A stretch of 55,004 nt of DNA from Nocardia pseudovaccinii NBRC 100343. Lineage in GTDB: Bacteria > Actinomycetota > Actinomycetes > Mycobacteriales > Mycobacteriaceae. The notes under the pieces were generated by a model. The model did not search any database. It was not told the DNA's origin and saw nothing but the letters and a program-made list of their open reading frames with translations. Position numbers and translations under genes: made by a program. Shown one piece after another: positions 1-7,027 of the stretch. Position 1 is the first letter of the stretch; each line of letters begins with the position of its first letter. The DNA lies in the NCBI RefSeq assembly GCF_001613225.1, contig NZ_BDBY01000100.1, forward strand, positions 1 to 55,004, given 5' to 3'.

Positions 1-7
1 ACGATAC

Positions 8-31
8 GGCCGGTCGTCAGATTGACCGGCC
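8..31. terminator. Inverted repeat at window start, possible terminator
   Basis: GGCCGGTC and GACCGGCC form a perfect 8-bp stem around an 8-nt loop. No T-run follows. It may end a gene lying to the left of the window. The remaining bases up to 128 show no convincing gene. Confidence 0.35.
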
Positions 32-128
32 ACGTCGATGGCCCCGATGCGCCGCGAAGCATCATCATGATGGAATTCATTGTCCGCCAAGACTTCCGCC
101 TCCTCGGGAAGGGTATTCCCGCGCGCCC

Positions 129-647
129 GTGACGGCCGCGCGAGTGCGCACCCGCCCCGAAATCCGCCGTCAGCGCCGTCCGCGTTCGCATGGCTGTTGG
201 AATCATCTACTCGCGGCACCGCTTTGGCCCAAGCACGGTGTCAATCTCGGCACGCTGCTCCGCACATGTGATGCGGTCGGTGCGTGCATGGCGGTACCGC
301 GACGGCCCTGGGTCCCTGATGCGCTCGACCACGGCAATACGCTGCGCCACCGCCAGTGCGTGCATTGGATCGATGGGCGGGTCGATCGGTGGCTGCAGCG
401 TCAGCGGGACGGGGGTTCGGCGATCGTGGGCGTAGAACTCACCGACGAATCCATTCGACTCGCCGATCTGCCCGTCGCCCGCAAACGCACTGTCATCGTG
501 CTCGGCCACGAGTCCACCGGCATACCGCCGGAAGGGCTGGAACTGCTGGATCTGGCCGTCGAGATCCCGATGGTCGGCACCGGACACAGCCTCAACGTGG
601 CCGTCGCCGGATCGCTGGTGCTCTACAAACTCGCGGGTCTGTGCTGA
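129..647 (+). CDS. SpoU/TrmH-family RNA 2'-O-methyltransferase
   Basis: Likely SAM-dependent ribose methyltransferase acting on tRNA or rRNA in the cytoplasm. The 172-residue product carries the SpoU (SPOUT) signatures: an N-terminal NLGTLLRTCDAVGA block (about residues 40-53), then LGHESTGIP (about 125-133) and the C-terminal IPMVGTGHSLNVAVAG knot motif (about 148-163). It is a minimal catalytic-domain protein with no added RNA-binding domain, so the target cannot be told. The GTG start at 129 is the first that gives the full N-terminal motif, but the first 20 Arg-rich residues are unusual and a later start is possible. It stands alone, 37 bases before a lipoprotein gene. Confidence 0.8.
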   Translation: MTAARVRTRPEIRRQRRPRSHGCWNHLLAAPLWPKHGVNLGTLLRTCDAVGACMAVPRRPWVPDALDHGNTLRHRQCVHWIDGRVDRWLQRQRDGGSAIVGVELTDESIRLADLPVARKRTVIVLGHESTGIPPEGLELLDLAVEIPMVGTGHSLNVAVAGSLVLYKLAGLC

Positions 648-684
648 ATTCACTAGCCTGAAACCACCTCCACGGGAGGCTCGG

Positions 685-1677
685 ATGGGATCGATGTGGC
701 GGATGGGCTTGGCCTGCGCGGTTGTCATGGTGGCGACCGGGTGCGGTACTCCCGTGCCGTCCGACGCACTGCCGCTGCGTCAGGTCGGGCAGCTCGCTTT
801 GCCCGGTGCGGCAGTCCGATTCGACTACATGAGCCTCGATCCCGGATCCGGCCTGCTGTGGGTGGCGCATATGGGTGCGGGCGCGGTAGTCGAGGTCGAT
901 ATTCGCGCGCATCGGGTGGTGCGGACAATCTCGGATCTGCCGGATGTGCACGGTGTGCTGGCGGTCCCGCAGCGGCGGCGGACCTACGCGACCGCGACAG
1001 GACGCAACCAGCTCGCGGCCATCGATTCGGAGACCGGAGCGATCCTGTGGACCACACCGACCGGCGACTATCCGGACGGGCTCGCATTCGATTCGCGACG
1101 CGACACGGTGTGGACCACGGATCAACGCGCCGGGACCGAGACGGTCGTCGACGCGGATACCGGAACCGTCCGTGGCACAGTGCCATTGGGCGGGGAGGTC
1201 GGCAATGTGGTCTACGACGCCGATGCCGATCGCATGGTCGTCGCGGTGCAGGGCACCGGCGATCTCGCGGTCATCGATCCGGAGACGCTGGCGGTGACCG
1301 ATCGGATTCCGGTGCCGGGCTGCGCCGGACCGCACGGCCAAGCCTTGGATGCGGCCGATCGGCTGATATTCGTGGGGTGTGAGGACAATGCCCGTCTCGT
1401 CACGGTCGATCTCACCCGTCGGAGCGTGGTCGGCGAGAACAGCGTCGGCCAGACTCCCGATGTGCTGGTCTACGACGGCTCGGCGCAGCGGCTGTATGTG
1501 GCCGCCGAGAGCGGCTGGGTGAATCTGTTCGAGCAGCGTGCGGGGCATACGAACGCGCTGGGGTCGAGTCATCTCGCTGACGGCGCGCACAGGGTTGCCG
1601 TCGATCCGGACACCCATCACAGCTTCTTCCCTCTTCCGCAGGGACCGGTGCTGCTGGAGTTCGAGCCCTCGAGGTAG
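685..1677 (+). CDS. Secreted YncE-like beta-propeller lipoprotein
   Basis: 330 residues. The N-terminus is a lipoprotein signal: a hydrophobic stretch (about 8-18) followed by VATGC, so Cys20 is the likely lipidated residue. The rest is made of repeated blades with VYDADADRMVVAV- or VVDADTGTVRG-like strands, the pattern of YncE/SMP-30-type seven-bladed propellers. Such proteins sit on the outer face of the membrane and bind ligands or partners; no catalytic motif is visible. GGGAGGCTCGG precedes the ATG by a few bases. The ligand is unknown, and the family call rests on repeat pattern only. Confidence 0.7.
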   Translation: MGSMWRMGLACAVVMVATGCGTPVPSDALPLRQVGQLALPGAAVRFDYMSLDPGSGLLWVAHMGAGAVVEVDIRAHRVVRTISDLPDVHGVLAVPQRRRTYATATGRNQLAAIDSETGAILWTTPTGDYPDGLAFDSRRDTVWTTDQRAGTETVVDADTGTVRGTVPLGGEVGNVVYDADADRMVVAVQGTGDLAVIDPETLAVTDRIPVPGCAGPHGQALDAADRLIFVGCEDNARLVTVDLTRRSVVGENSVGQTPDVLVYDGSAQRLYVAAESGWVNLFEQRAGHTNALGSSHLADGAHRVAVDPDTHHSFFPLPQGPVLLEFEPSR

Positions 1678-1719
1678 GTCGCGGTAGATTGCGGGGGAAT
1701 TCGGAAGTGGGAGCGTGCG

Positions 1720-2004
1720 ATGACCGATCCGTTGGCACTGGAGGTTCGGCGGCAGCAGTTGTTTCATCGGCTGCGGGAACTGCGTGGGGAGCTGGCCGGG
1801 CTCGATGCCGATTACGGTTCGTTGCAGGCCTCGGGAATATTGATCGATACCGAAGGGATCGGGGCGCTCACCACCCCGGCCTACTGCATTGCCGGGGCGC
1901 GAGAAGTCTTCGAGGAGACCATGATCGAACTCGATGCCGCCGCCGATGCGCTCGATCGCGCCGGGGTGTACACCACCCGGCTGCGCCCGGTCGTCCTCGA
2001 GTAG
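1720..2004 (+). CDS. Small hypothetical protein
   Basis: 94 residues, acidic and mostly helical in appearance. A charged helix (about 8-30) with leucines at heptad-like spacing, a short loop with Gly/Thr/Pro residues, then a second helix (about 62-85) suggest a two-helix or coiled-coil fold. I recognise no family. The start is supported by GTGGGAG upstream of the ATG. It lies 42 bases after the propeller lipoprotein and 36 bases before the Nudix gene, all on the same strand, so it may be co-transcribed with them. Confidence 0.55.
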   Translation: MTDPLALEVRRQQLFHRLRELRGELAGLDADYGSLQASGILIDTEGIGALTTPAYCIAGAREVFEETMIELDAAADALDRAGVYTTRLRPVVLE

Positions 2005-2040
2005 TAAACCTGTCGGTGCCTGCGGCTACAGTCACCTGCC

Positions 2041-2619
2041 ATGAACCTCGCGACCGCGACCGTCGCCGATCTCGTCGACGCGATCACGCCGCTCGATGCA
2101 CTCGAGCGGGAGCACATCGAGGACACCAGGGCCTGGCTGGCCTCGACCGACGATGTGTTCCGTCGCGTCAAACCCGATACTCCCCCACGACATCTGGTCT
2201 CTTATGTGGTGCTCGTCGACCCGCGAGCCCGCAGCGTGTTGCTCGGCCGTCATCTGCTCGCCGGACTGTGGCTGCCGACCGGCGGCCACATCTCGCCGGG
2301 AGAACATCCGATGGCCGCCGCCGGACGCGAGGCCGCCGAGGAGTTGGGCATCGATCCCGAATTCACCGTCGTCGGGACCGAACCTCTGTTCCTCACCGTC
2401 ACGACCACGGTCGGCATGCACAGCGGACACCAGGATGTCAGCCTCTGGTATGTCATCCGCGGCGACCGCACCCGCGAATACACCTTGGACCCGGGCGAAT
2501 TCGCGCAAGCACGCTGGTGGGATATCGACACCTTCGACCGCACCGACGCCGATCCACATTTCGCGCGCTTCCTCACGAAACTCGAACCGCTACTCCCCGA
2601 AAGGATTCCGAAACCTTGA
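2041..2619 (+). CDS. Nudix hydrolase
   Basis: 192-residue Nudix-fold hydrolase, expected to cleave a nucleoside diphosphate linked to another group with Mg2+ or Mn2+. The complete Nudix box GX5EX7REUXEEXGU is at residues 82-104: GHISPGE, then REAAEELGI, with the metal-binding glutamates of REXXEE present. An N-terminal extension of about 50 helical residues precedes the domain. The substrate cannot be read from the box. It is convergent with the next gene, with only four bases between them. Confidence 0.85.
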   Translation: MNLATATVADLVDAITPLDALEREHIEDTRAWLASTDDVFRRVKPDTPPRHLVSYVVLVDPRARSVLLGRHLLAGLWLPTGGHISPGEHPMAAAGREAAEELGIDPEFTVVGTEPLFLTVTTTVGMHSGHQDVSLWYVIRGDRTREYTLDPGEFAQARWWDIDTFDRTDADPHFARFLTKLEPLLPERIPKP

Positions 2620-2623
2620 ACGC

Positions 2624-3043
2624 CTATCGATCGGCCTCGTCCGGCCCTACGTACTCGATTCCGGTGACAATGTCGGGCAGGATTCTGGTCACTCGATCAC
2701 CGGAACCGACCGTGCGGGCGGGCAAGAACTGCTGGTAGTGCACGATTTCGTGTTGGTCGCGCACGGTGTCGGCGATGCCGGTCACGATCACGCACCAGCC
2801 GAGCGAGGTCCGGTGGTCGATCGCGTCCACCTCATAGGCCACGACTTGACGATCGAGCGAACCGGTCGTCGCAGCGTCGGCATAGATGACCAAATGGTCC
2901 TCGACCAACGCATGGCTGACCGGGCGAATCGCGGGTAAGGCGTAGCGCGAGAACGCGACACGCCCGAATCCGATCGTGCCCAGCAGGTGCAGCGCGGTAT
3001 CGACCGACAGTTCGCGTGACTCCCGCACACCGTGTACTGCCAT
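2624..3043 (-). CDS. Pyridoxamine 5'-phosphate oxidase-like flavin split-barrel protein
   Basis: 139 residues with the split-barrel pattern of the PNPOx-like superfamily: LLGTIGFGRVAFSRYALPAIRPVSHALVEDHLVIYAD near the N-terminus, then a VVAYEVDAID strand and the GWCVIVTGIA strand. Members bind FMN, F420 or haem and act as small oxidoreductases or sensors; the cofactor cannot be fixed here. In Nocardia and mycobacteria many such paralogues use F420. The ATG at 3043 gives the expected N-terminal helix. Stand-alone gene. Confidence 0.75.
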   Translation of the reverse strand: MAVHGVRESRELSVDTALHLLGTIGFGRVAFSRYALPAIRPVSHALVEDHLVIYADAATTGSLDRQVVAYEVDAIDHRTSLGWCVIVTGIADTVRDQHEIVHYQQFLPARTVGSGDRVTRILPDIVTGIEYVGPDEADR

Positions 3044-3275
3044 ACCCTATTGTCCACCAGTTCGCGATGCGAAGCAGCCCGTATCGATCACCTCACTTCG
3101 GACAGGCGGTGATCATGTTGCCTACCAAGCAATTACACGGTACGAAGGATAGACAGGTATCGGTTTTCCGAAGGAGCCGTTCGTCGCCGCCGAAATCGGG
3201 CGCAGCAGAATGGCCACGTCTCCGGGTCCCGAAACGTGGCCACAAAATACGAAGCAACGACTCAGGAGGATTTCG

Positions 3276-3683
3276 ATGCCCGACGATGTGCGGTCGAGCT
3301 CCCGGACCGGCGCCCGCGTGGGCAGCAGCCGAGGCACGTGGCGCAGGCCGCGACGATCATTCGGCCCCGCCAAGGAGCTATCCGGAACCGCCACCGCGTT
3401 CGCCGATACCAGCGATCGGCTGGTGCGCCGCCTCTTCGACACCGGGCTGCGGCTGCACAAACTCCGCATGGTCTTCGACCGGCCGGATCCGAGCGCCGCC
3501 GAATTGCGGACGGCCAGCGATGCGATCGCCGCGATGCTGGACGACCTGGATGGGCTGATCCGCGAAACCGGACTCGCCATGCTGGATCTCGCCCACGAAC
3601 GGGATACCGAGACGATCGAATCGCTGCGCAACCAAGCCGCACACGACGGGCGCCTGACGAATCGTCGCGGGCGACTACGCTGA
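3276..3683 (+). CDS. Hypothetical basic/acidic two-part protein
   Basis: 135 residues from an ATG preceded by CAGGAGG six bases away, which fixes this start over the longer reading frame opening at 3210. The first 35 residues are Arg/Ser-rich and probably disordered. The rest is a helical region with many Asp/Glu/Leu/Arg residues (about 40-120), suggestive of a coiled coil or helical bundle. I recognise no family. It is convergent with the next gene, nine bases apart. Confidence 0.5.
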   Translation: MPDDVRSSSRTGARVGSSRGTWRRPRRSFGPAKELSGTATAFADTSDRLVRRLFDTGLRLHKLRMVFDRPDPSAAELRTASDAIAAMLDDLDGLIRETGLAMLDLAHERDTETIESLRNQAAHDGRLTNRRGRLR

Positions 3684-3692
3684 GCCGACGAC

Positions 3693-4040
3693 TCAGCGCA
3701 TATCCTTCCGGATCGGCACGGCGTCCAATACGGCCGGACATCCATGCAGAGTCGCGGCCTCCGCGGCAGACGTCCATGGACCCAGTATCCAATGTGCGCT
3801 TTCGTTCTGCCGGTGCACCCGACTGACCCAGGTGCGGCTCGCAGTCGTCGCATGGGCGGCGGAGGCGATCAGGTAATAGCCGCTGGCATCAGGATCACCC
3901 GTGGGCAGATGCGCGCATACCTGCTCCGCGGCCAATTCCAGATCCGCGGCGACGGCCACCCCGGCGGGCAATGCCTCGATACGATCGGCATCGATCCGGG
4001 CCGCCGTGACCATCCACAATCGCAACCCGTTGCCGCTCAT
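3693..4040 (-). CDS. Hypothetical protein
   Basis: 115 residues. The ATG at 4040 is preceded on the minus strand by GGGGAGGAAG, a strong ribosome binding site, so the longer frame upstream is rejected. The sequence holds an Ala-rich N-terminal half and a C-terminal half with Tyr, Trp and His residues (YYLIASAAHA, WVSRVHRQ, WILGPW). No signal peptide or membrane segment is visible. I do not recognise the family. Confidence 0.55.
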   Translation of the reverse strand: MSGNGLRLWMVTAARIDADRIEALPAGVAVAADLELAAEQVCAHLPTGDPDASGYYLIASAAHATTASRTWVSRVHRQNESAHWILGPWTSAAEAATLHGCPAVLDAVPIRKDMR

Positions 4041-4274
4041 CCACTTCCTCCCCGCCGGAATCGATGGTGCTACCGAACTCCCCATCGCCAACGACGCCAT
4101 TGCGGTCGCCTCGGACGAAACGCGCCGAGACTGACACCAGCATACGCGGCCGTAACATACGAGCATCGCAATCATGTTGCTGGAGCGCATATTTCGGCAA
4201 TATACGATACCGACCGTCAAGTCCGAAAAGATGTTCGTTTGCATGCTGCGGCGGTGTCGGTACACGATCGCCGG

Positions 4275-4772
4275 ATGAGAGTGCGACAGTTGGGCGGGAA
4301 CGAATGGCTGGTCGCCCGGGAGATCCGGCTCGATGCCCTGGCGGGATCGCCACCAGGGACGTTCGCCTCGACATTCGAGGTGGCATCGCGGTGGGACGAG
4401 CCGCAGTGGCGGCAATGGATGGGAACGCGGCTGCTGTTCGTCGCCGAGCGCGACGGCAGGGTAGTCGGCTCGGCGGGCATCGTCACCAAGTCGGATGACA
4501 GACCGCCGGTCGTGGTTTCGGTCTGGGTCAATCCGAGCGCACGCGGCACCGGCGCATCGGATCTACTGCTGGCCGCCACCATCGACTGGACCAGGGCACA
4601 TGGTCACGAGGAACTTCGGCTCTGGGTTGTCGAAGGCAATCACCACGCCGAGTCTTTGTACCTGCGAACAGGTTTCGACTTCACCGGATGCAAACAGCGG
4701 TGCGCAGAGGATGATCCTCGACTCGAAAGTGAAATGTTCATTGCGGTGATGTCCGATATCGTGCCGACTTGA
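4275..4772 (+). CDS. GNAT-family N-acetyltransferase
   Basis: 165 residues from the ATG at 4275. The GNAT fold is visible: LLFVAERDGRVVGSAGIV (strands 2-3), VVSVWVNPSARGTGASDLLL as the acetyl-CoA pyrophosphate loop (R/Q-x-x-G-x-G/A variant RGTGAS), ELRLWVVEGNHHAESLYLRTGF as motif B with the conserved N..A..LY..GF pattern. Substrate unknown. The longer frame from 3744 is antisense to the preceding gene and is not used. Convergent with the next gene. Confidence 0.82.
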   Translation: MRVRQLGGNEWLVAREIRLDALAGSPPGTFASTFEVASRWDEPQWRQWMGTRLLFVAERDGRVVGSAGIVTKSDDRPPVVVSVWVNPSARGTGASDLLLAATIDWTRAHGHEELRLWVVEGNHHAESLYLRTGFDFTGCKQRCAEDDPRLESEMFIAVMSDIVPT

Positions 4773-4792
4773 CCTTCCGACGGCACCGATCG

Positions 4793-5176
4793 TCACAACC
4801 CGCCCCGCCGCATCCCACTCACCTCCAGCGCCGCGAATACCGCAACCCACACCGCGCCGATCAGCATGAACCCGGTCAAGTCGAGCAGACCCGAGAACGG
4901 CAGCACCAGAAGCGCCAACGCCGAGACCACATTGACCCCGATAACAGCGACCGAGTGGCTCGGCACGAGATCTGGATACCCGGCAATGAGCAGCAGCGCC
5001 AGTCCGCCGCCGACCATTGCGACGCCGAACGGAATGGACCAGGCGGTCGGCAGCCCCAACGGCCCGCTCAGCGCAGCCGCCCCTGCCAGCATGACGACGC
5101 CGAACACTCCGGTGCCCCAGCCGTCCAAGCGCAGTACGGTACGCAGGTAATCGGTGCGTGCGACGAGTGTGCTCAT
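4793..5176 (-). CDS. Small integral membrane protein
   Basis: 127 residues from the ATG at 5176, preceded by AAAGGAGAAG. Four hydrophobic segments are visible (about 19-38, 43-63, 71-91 and 98-118), so this is a four-helix inner-membrane protein. No transporter signature is evident. It is divergent from the XRE regulator at 5304, with 127 bases between the starts holding two CCTGAGGT repeats, which suggests that the regulator controls this gene. Confidence 0.65.
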   Translation of the reverse strand: MSTLVARTDYLRTVLRLDGWGTGVFGVVMLAGAAALSGPLGLPTAWSIPFGVAMVGGGLALLLIAGYPDLVPSHSVAVIGVNVVSALALLVLPFSGLLDLTGFMLIGAVWVAVFAALEVSGMRRGGL

Positions 5177-5233
5177 CTTCTTCTCCTTTGTCGATTCGGC
5201 AGCCGATCGGCTTCCGAAACCGACCATGCCGGA

Positions 5234-5265
5234 CCTGAGGTGAAGGTCTCAATAACCCCTGAGGT
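5234..5265. promoter_or_regulatory. Pair of CCTGAGGT repeats in a divergent promoter region
   Basis: CCTGAGGT occurs at 5234-5241 and 5258-5265, with starts 24 bases apart, between the divergent membrane-protein and XRE-regulator genes. CCTGAGG is itself palindromic about its central G. Position and duplication fit an operator for the adjacent regulator, but this is inference. Confidence 0.4.
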
Positions 5266-5303
5266 CATGGCCGAGCGCACACGGCGCTGATTAACCTGCC
5301 CAG

Positions 5304-6176
5304 GTGGCGGTAGATCAGACGGGATCGCGGGTCGGCGCCCTGCTGCGCGACTGGCGGCAGCGGCGCAGGCTCAGCCAGCTCGATCTGGCGCTGGCCGCGG
5401 ACAGCTCCTCACGCCACATCTCCTATGTGGAGACCGGACGGGCCAAACCCAGCCGAGCCATGATTCTGCGGCTCTGCGATGCGCTGGAGGTGCCGCTGCG
5501 CGAGCGCAACACCCTGCTGCTGGCCGCCGACTACGCACCCGCCTACCGGGAGAGCCGTCTCGACGACGCGAGCCTGGCCTCGGTCCGCTCCGCACTCGAC
5601 ATCATGCTGACCGCGCACGAGCCCTGTCCGGCGGTCGTGGTGGATCGGCTGTGGAATGTGGTCACCGGCAACAACGCCATGGGCCTGTTCATGGCCGATA
5701 TACCCGAAGCGCTGATGCTGCCGGAACCGAATGTCTACCGGCTGGTGCTGCACCCGGACGGCCTCGCGGCCCGTCTCGCCAACCTGACCCAGGTACGAGA
5801 GTTGTTCCTGGAGCGACTGTCTCGCCAGGTCAATGCCACTGGCGACGCCGAGCTCCGGACACTGTACGACGAGGTCGCCGCCTATCCCTTACCGCCTGAT
5901 TTCATCGACGAACCCGATGACGATGCGGCACAACCCAATCCGTTCGAGGTCCCGCTGCGCATCAGAACTCCGTTCGGTGAACTCCGCATGTTCAGCACCA
6001 TGGCCACATTCGGCGCACCGGCCGATGTCACGCTGTCCGAGCTCGCGATCGAATTATTCTACCCACTCGACGAATTCACCGCCGCAGCCCTGCGCGGACT
6101 CGCGGCGCACAATCCGTCGACGGATCAGAGGGGTTGGAATCCGCTGCCGACACCGCCGGTGGCGTCGACGGCCTGA
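5304..6176 (+). CDS. XRE-family regulator with MmyB-like ligand-binding domain
   Basis: 290 residues from a GTG start. Residues about 8-65 form a helix-turn-helix of the Cro/C1 (XRE) type (LSQLDLALAADSSSRHISYVETGRAKPS). The remaining 200 residues match the MmyB-like domain found after XRE domains in actinobacteria: VVVDRLWNVVTGNNAM, a central helical part, and the C-terminal FGELRMFSTMATFGAPADVTLSELAIELFYP. These domains are thought to bind a small hydrophobic ligand. The gene is divergent from a four-helix membrane protein. Its 3' end overlaps the convergent protease gene by 52 bases. Confidence 0.85.
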   Translation: MAVDQTGSRVGALLRDWRQRRRLSQLDLALAADSSSRHISYVETGRAKPSRAMILRLCDALEVPLRERNTLLLAADYAPAYRESRLDDASLASVRSALDIMLTAHEPCPAVVVDRLWNVVTGNNAMGLFMADIPEALMLPEPNVYRLVLHPDGLAARLANLTQVRELFLERLSRQVNATGDAELRTLYDEVAAYPLPPDFIDEPDDDAAQPNPFEVPLRIRTPFGELRMFSTMATFGAPADVTLSELAIELFYPLDEFTAAALRGLAAHNPSTDQRGWNPLPTPPVASTA

Positions 6177-6823
6177 AGTATCTGGTCGATCGGTGCGAAG
6201 AATGCCGGTGAGTGAATGGGATTCGCGGGGAAGATGCACGGGATATTGAATCCGACGCCGCCGATTCCGGTCAGCCGCCCTTGATTCATGCCGACCAGTC
6301 GATCACCGACGGTGACCGGACCACCGGAATCGCCCGGCTTGGAGCAGGATTGGTTGATGGTGGTGCCCTCGAGCGAACCCCAGACCACACCGCAGTCGAA
6401 TCCGTTGCTGCGTCCACTCGTGCACACCGGTTCACCGGGTGCGGGCGCCGCACCGAATCCGGCGATAGTGGTCGGCCCGACGTTGCGCACGGGCGTGACC
6501 TTGGCCGGATCGAATTGCAGCACAGCGAAATCGAGGCCTTCACCCTCATCGGAGTACGCGACCGTCCCGATCACACCGGCATCCAGGAAGCGCTCGGCGC
6601 CGAATCGCGCACCGGTCGGGGCGCAGTGCCCCGCGGTCAGCCCGACCAGGCGCCCGTCGCTGTCGTAGCCGATCGTGGTCAGCGAGCACGCGGCGTTGTT
6701 ATCGAACACCAGACCGGAACTGCCGCCGATCACCGCATTTCCGGCAGCCTGCGCGGTACCGGCACCTGCGAATCCCGTGGCGGCCACAGCCGCCGAGCAC
6801 AGCGCGATCGTCGCGAATCTCAC
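6125..6823 (-). CDS. Secreted chymotrypsin-like (S1) serine protease
   Basis: 232 residues. An N-terminal signal peptide ends near AQA (about residues 24-26). The catalytic triad is complete: His in LTAGHCAP, Asp in LDFAVL and Ser in KPGDSGGPV. Four cysteines around CTSGRSNGFDC and near the active site would allow the usual disulfides. There is no long propeptide as in alpha-lytic protease, so the mature form may start soon after the signal. Expected to be extracellular; substrate unknown. The stop lies inside the convergent XRE gene. Confidence 0.85.
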   Translation of the reverse strand: MRFATIALCSAAVAATGFAGAGTAQAAGNAVIGGSSGLVFDNNAACSLTTIGYDSDGRLVGLTAGHCAPTGARFGAERFLDAGVIGTVAYSDEGEGLDFAVLQFDPAKVTPVRNVGPTTIAGFGAAPAPGEPVCTSGRSNGFDCGVVWGSLEGTTINQSCSKPGDSGGPVTVGDRLVGMNQGRLTGIGGVGFNIPCIFPANPIHSPAFFAPIDQILQAVDATGGVGSGFQPL

Positions 6824-6988
6824 GGCAACTACTCTCCTTCTCGAAAAGCGCTGGCCGACATCGCAATCGACTCAGGCATTGGCCATCCCGCACACACGAT
6901 GGAGAGCCGCCCCCGAACACTGCGGCCACCCCGGAACTCTAGTTCACACTTCGTGAACAACTACCTGTGTGCCGCGCCACAGCACCTC

Positions 6989-7020
6989 GGCCCAACCGTT
7001 ACCGGCATAGCGGTTGGGCC
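6989..7020 (-). terminator. Terminator hairpin after the NRPS gene
   Basis: GGCCCAACCG and CGGTTGGGCC form a perfect 10-bp stem with a 12-nt loop, beginning eight bases beyond the NRPS stop codon. No U-tract follows, which is common in GC-rich actinobacteria. It separates the NRPS from the protease gene. Confidence 0.6.
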
Positions 7021-7027
7021 ACACCGC

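Noticed and set aside
1689..2738. A 349-residue plus-strand frame over the hypothetical and Nudix genes
   Set aside because: It is a shadow in another frame; the Nudix box lies in the frame starting at 2041.
3744..4274. N-terminal extension of the GNAT protein
   Set aside because: It is antisense to the gene at 3693-4040, which has a strong ribosome binding site, and adds nothing seen in GNAT proteins.
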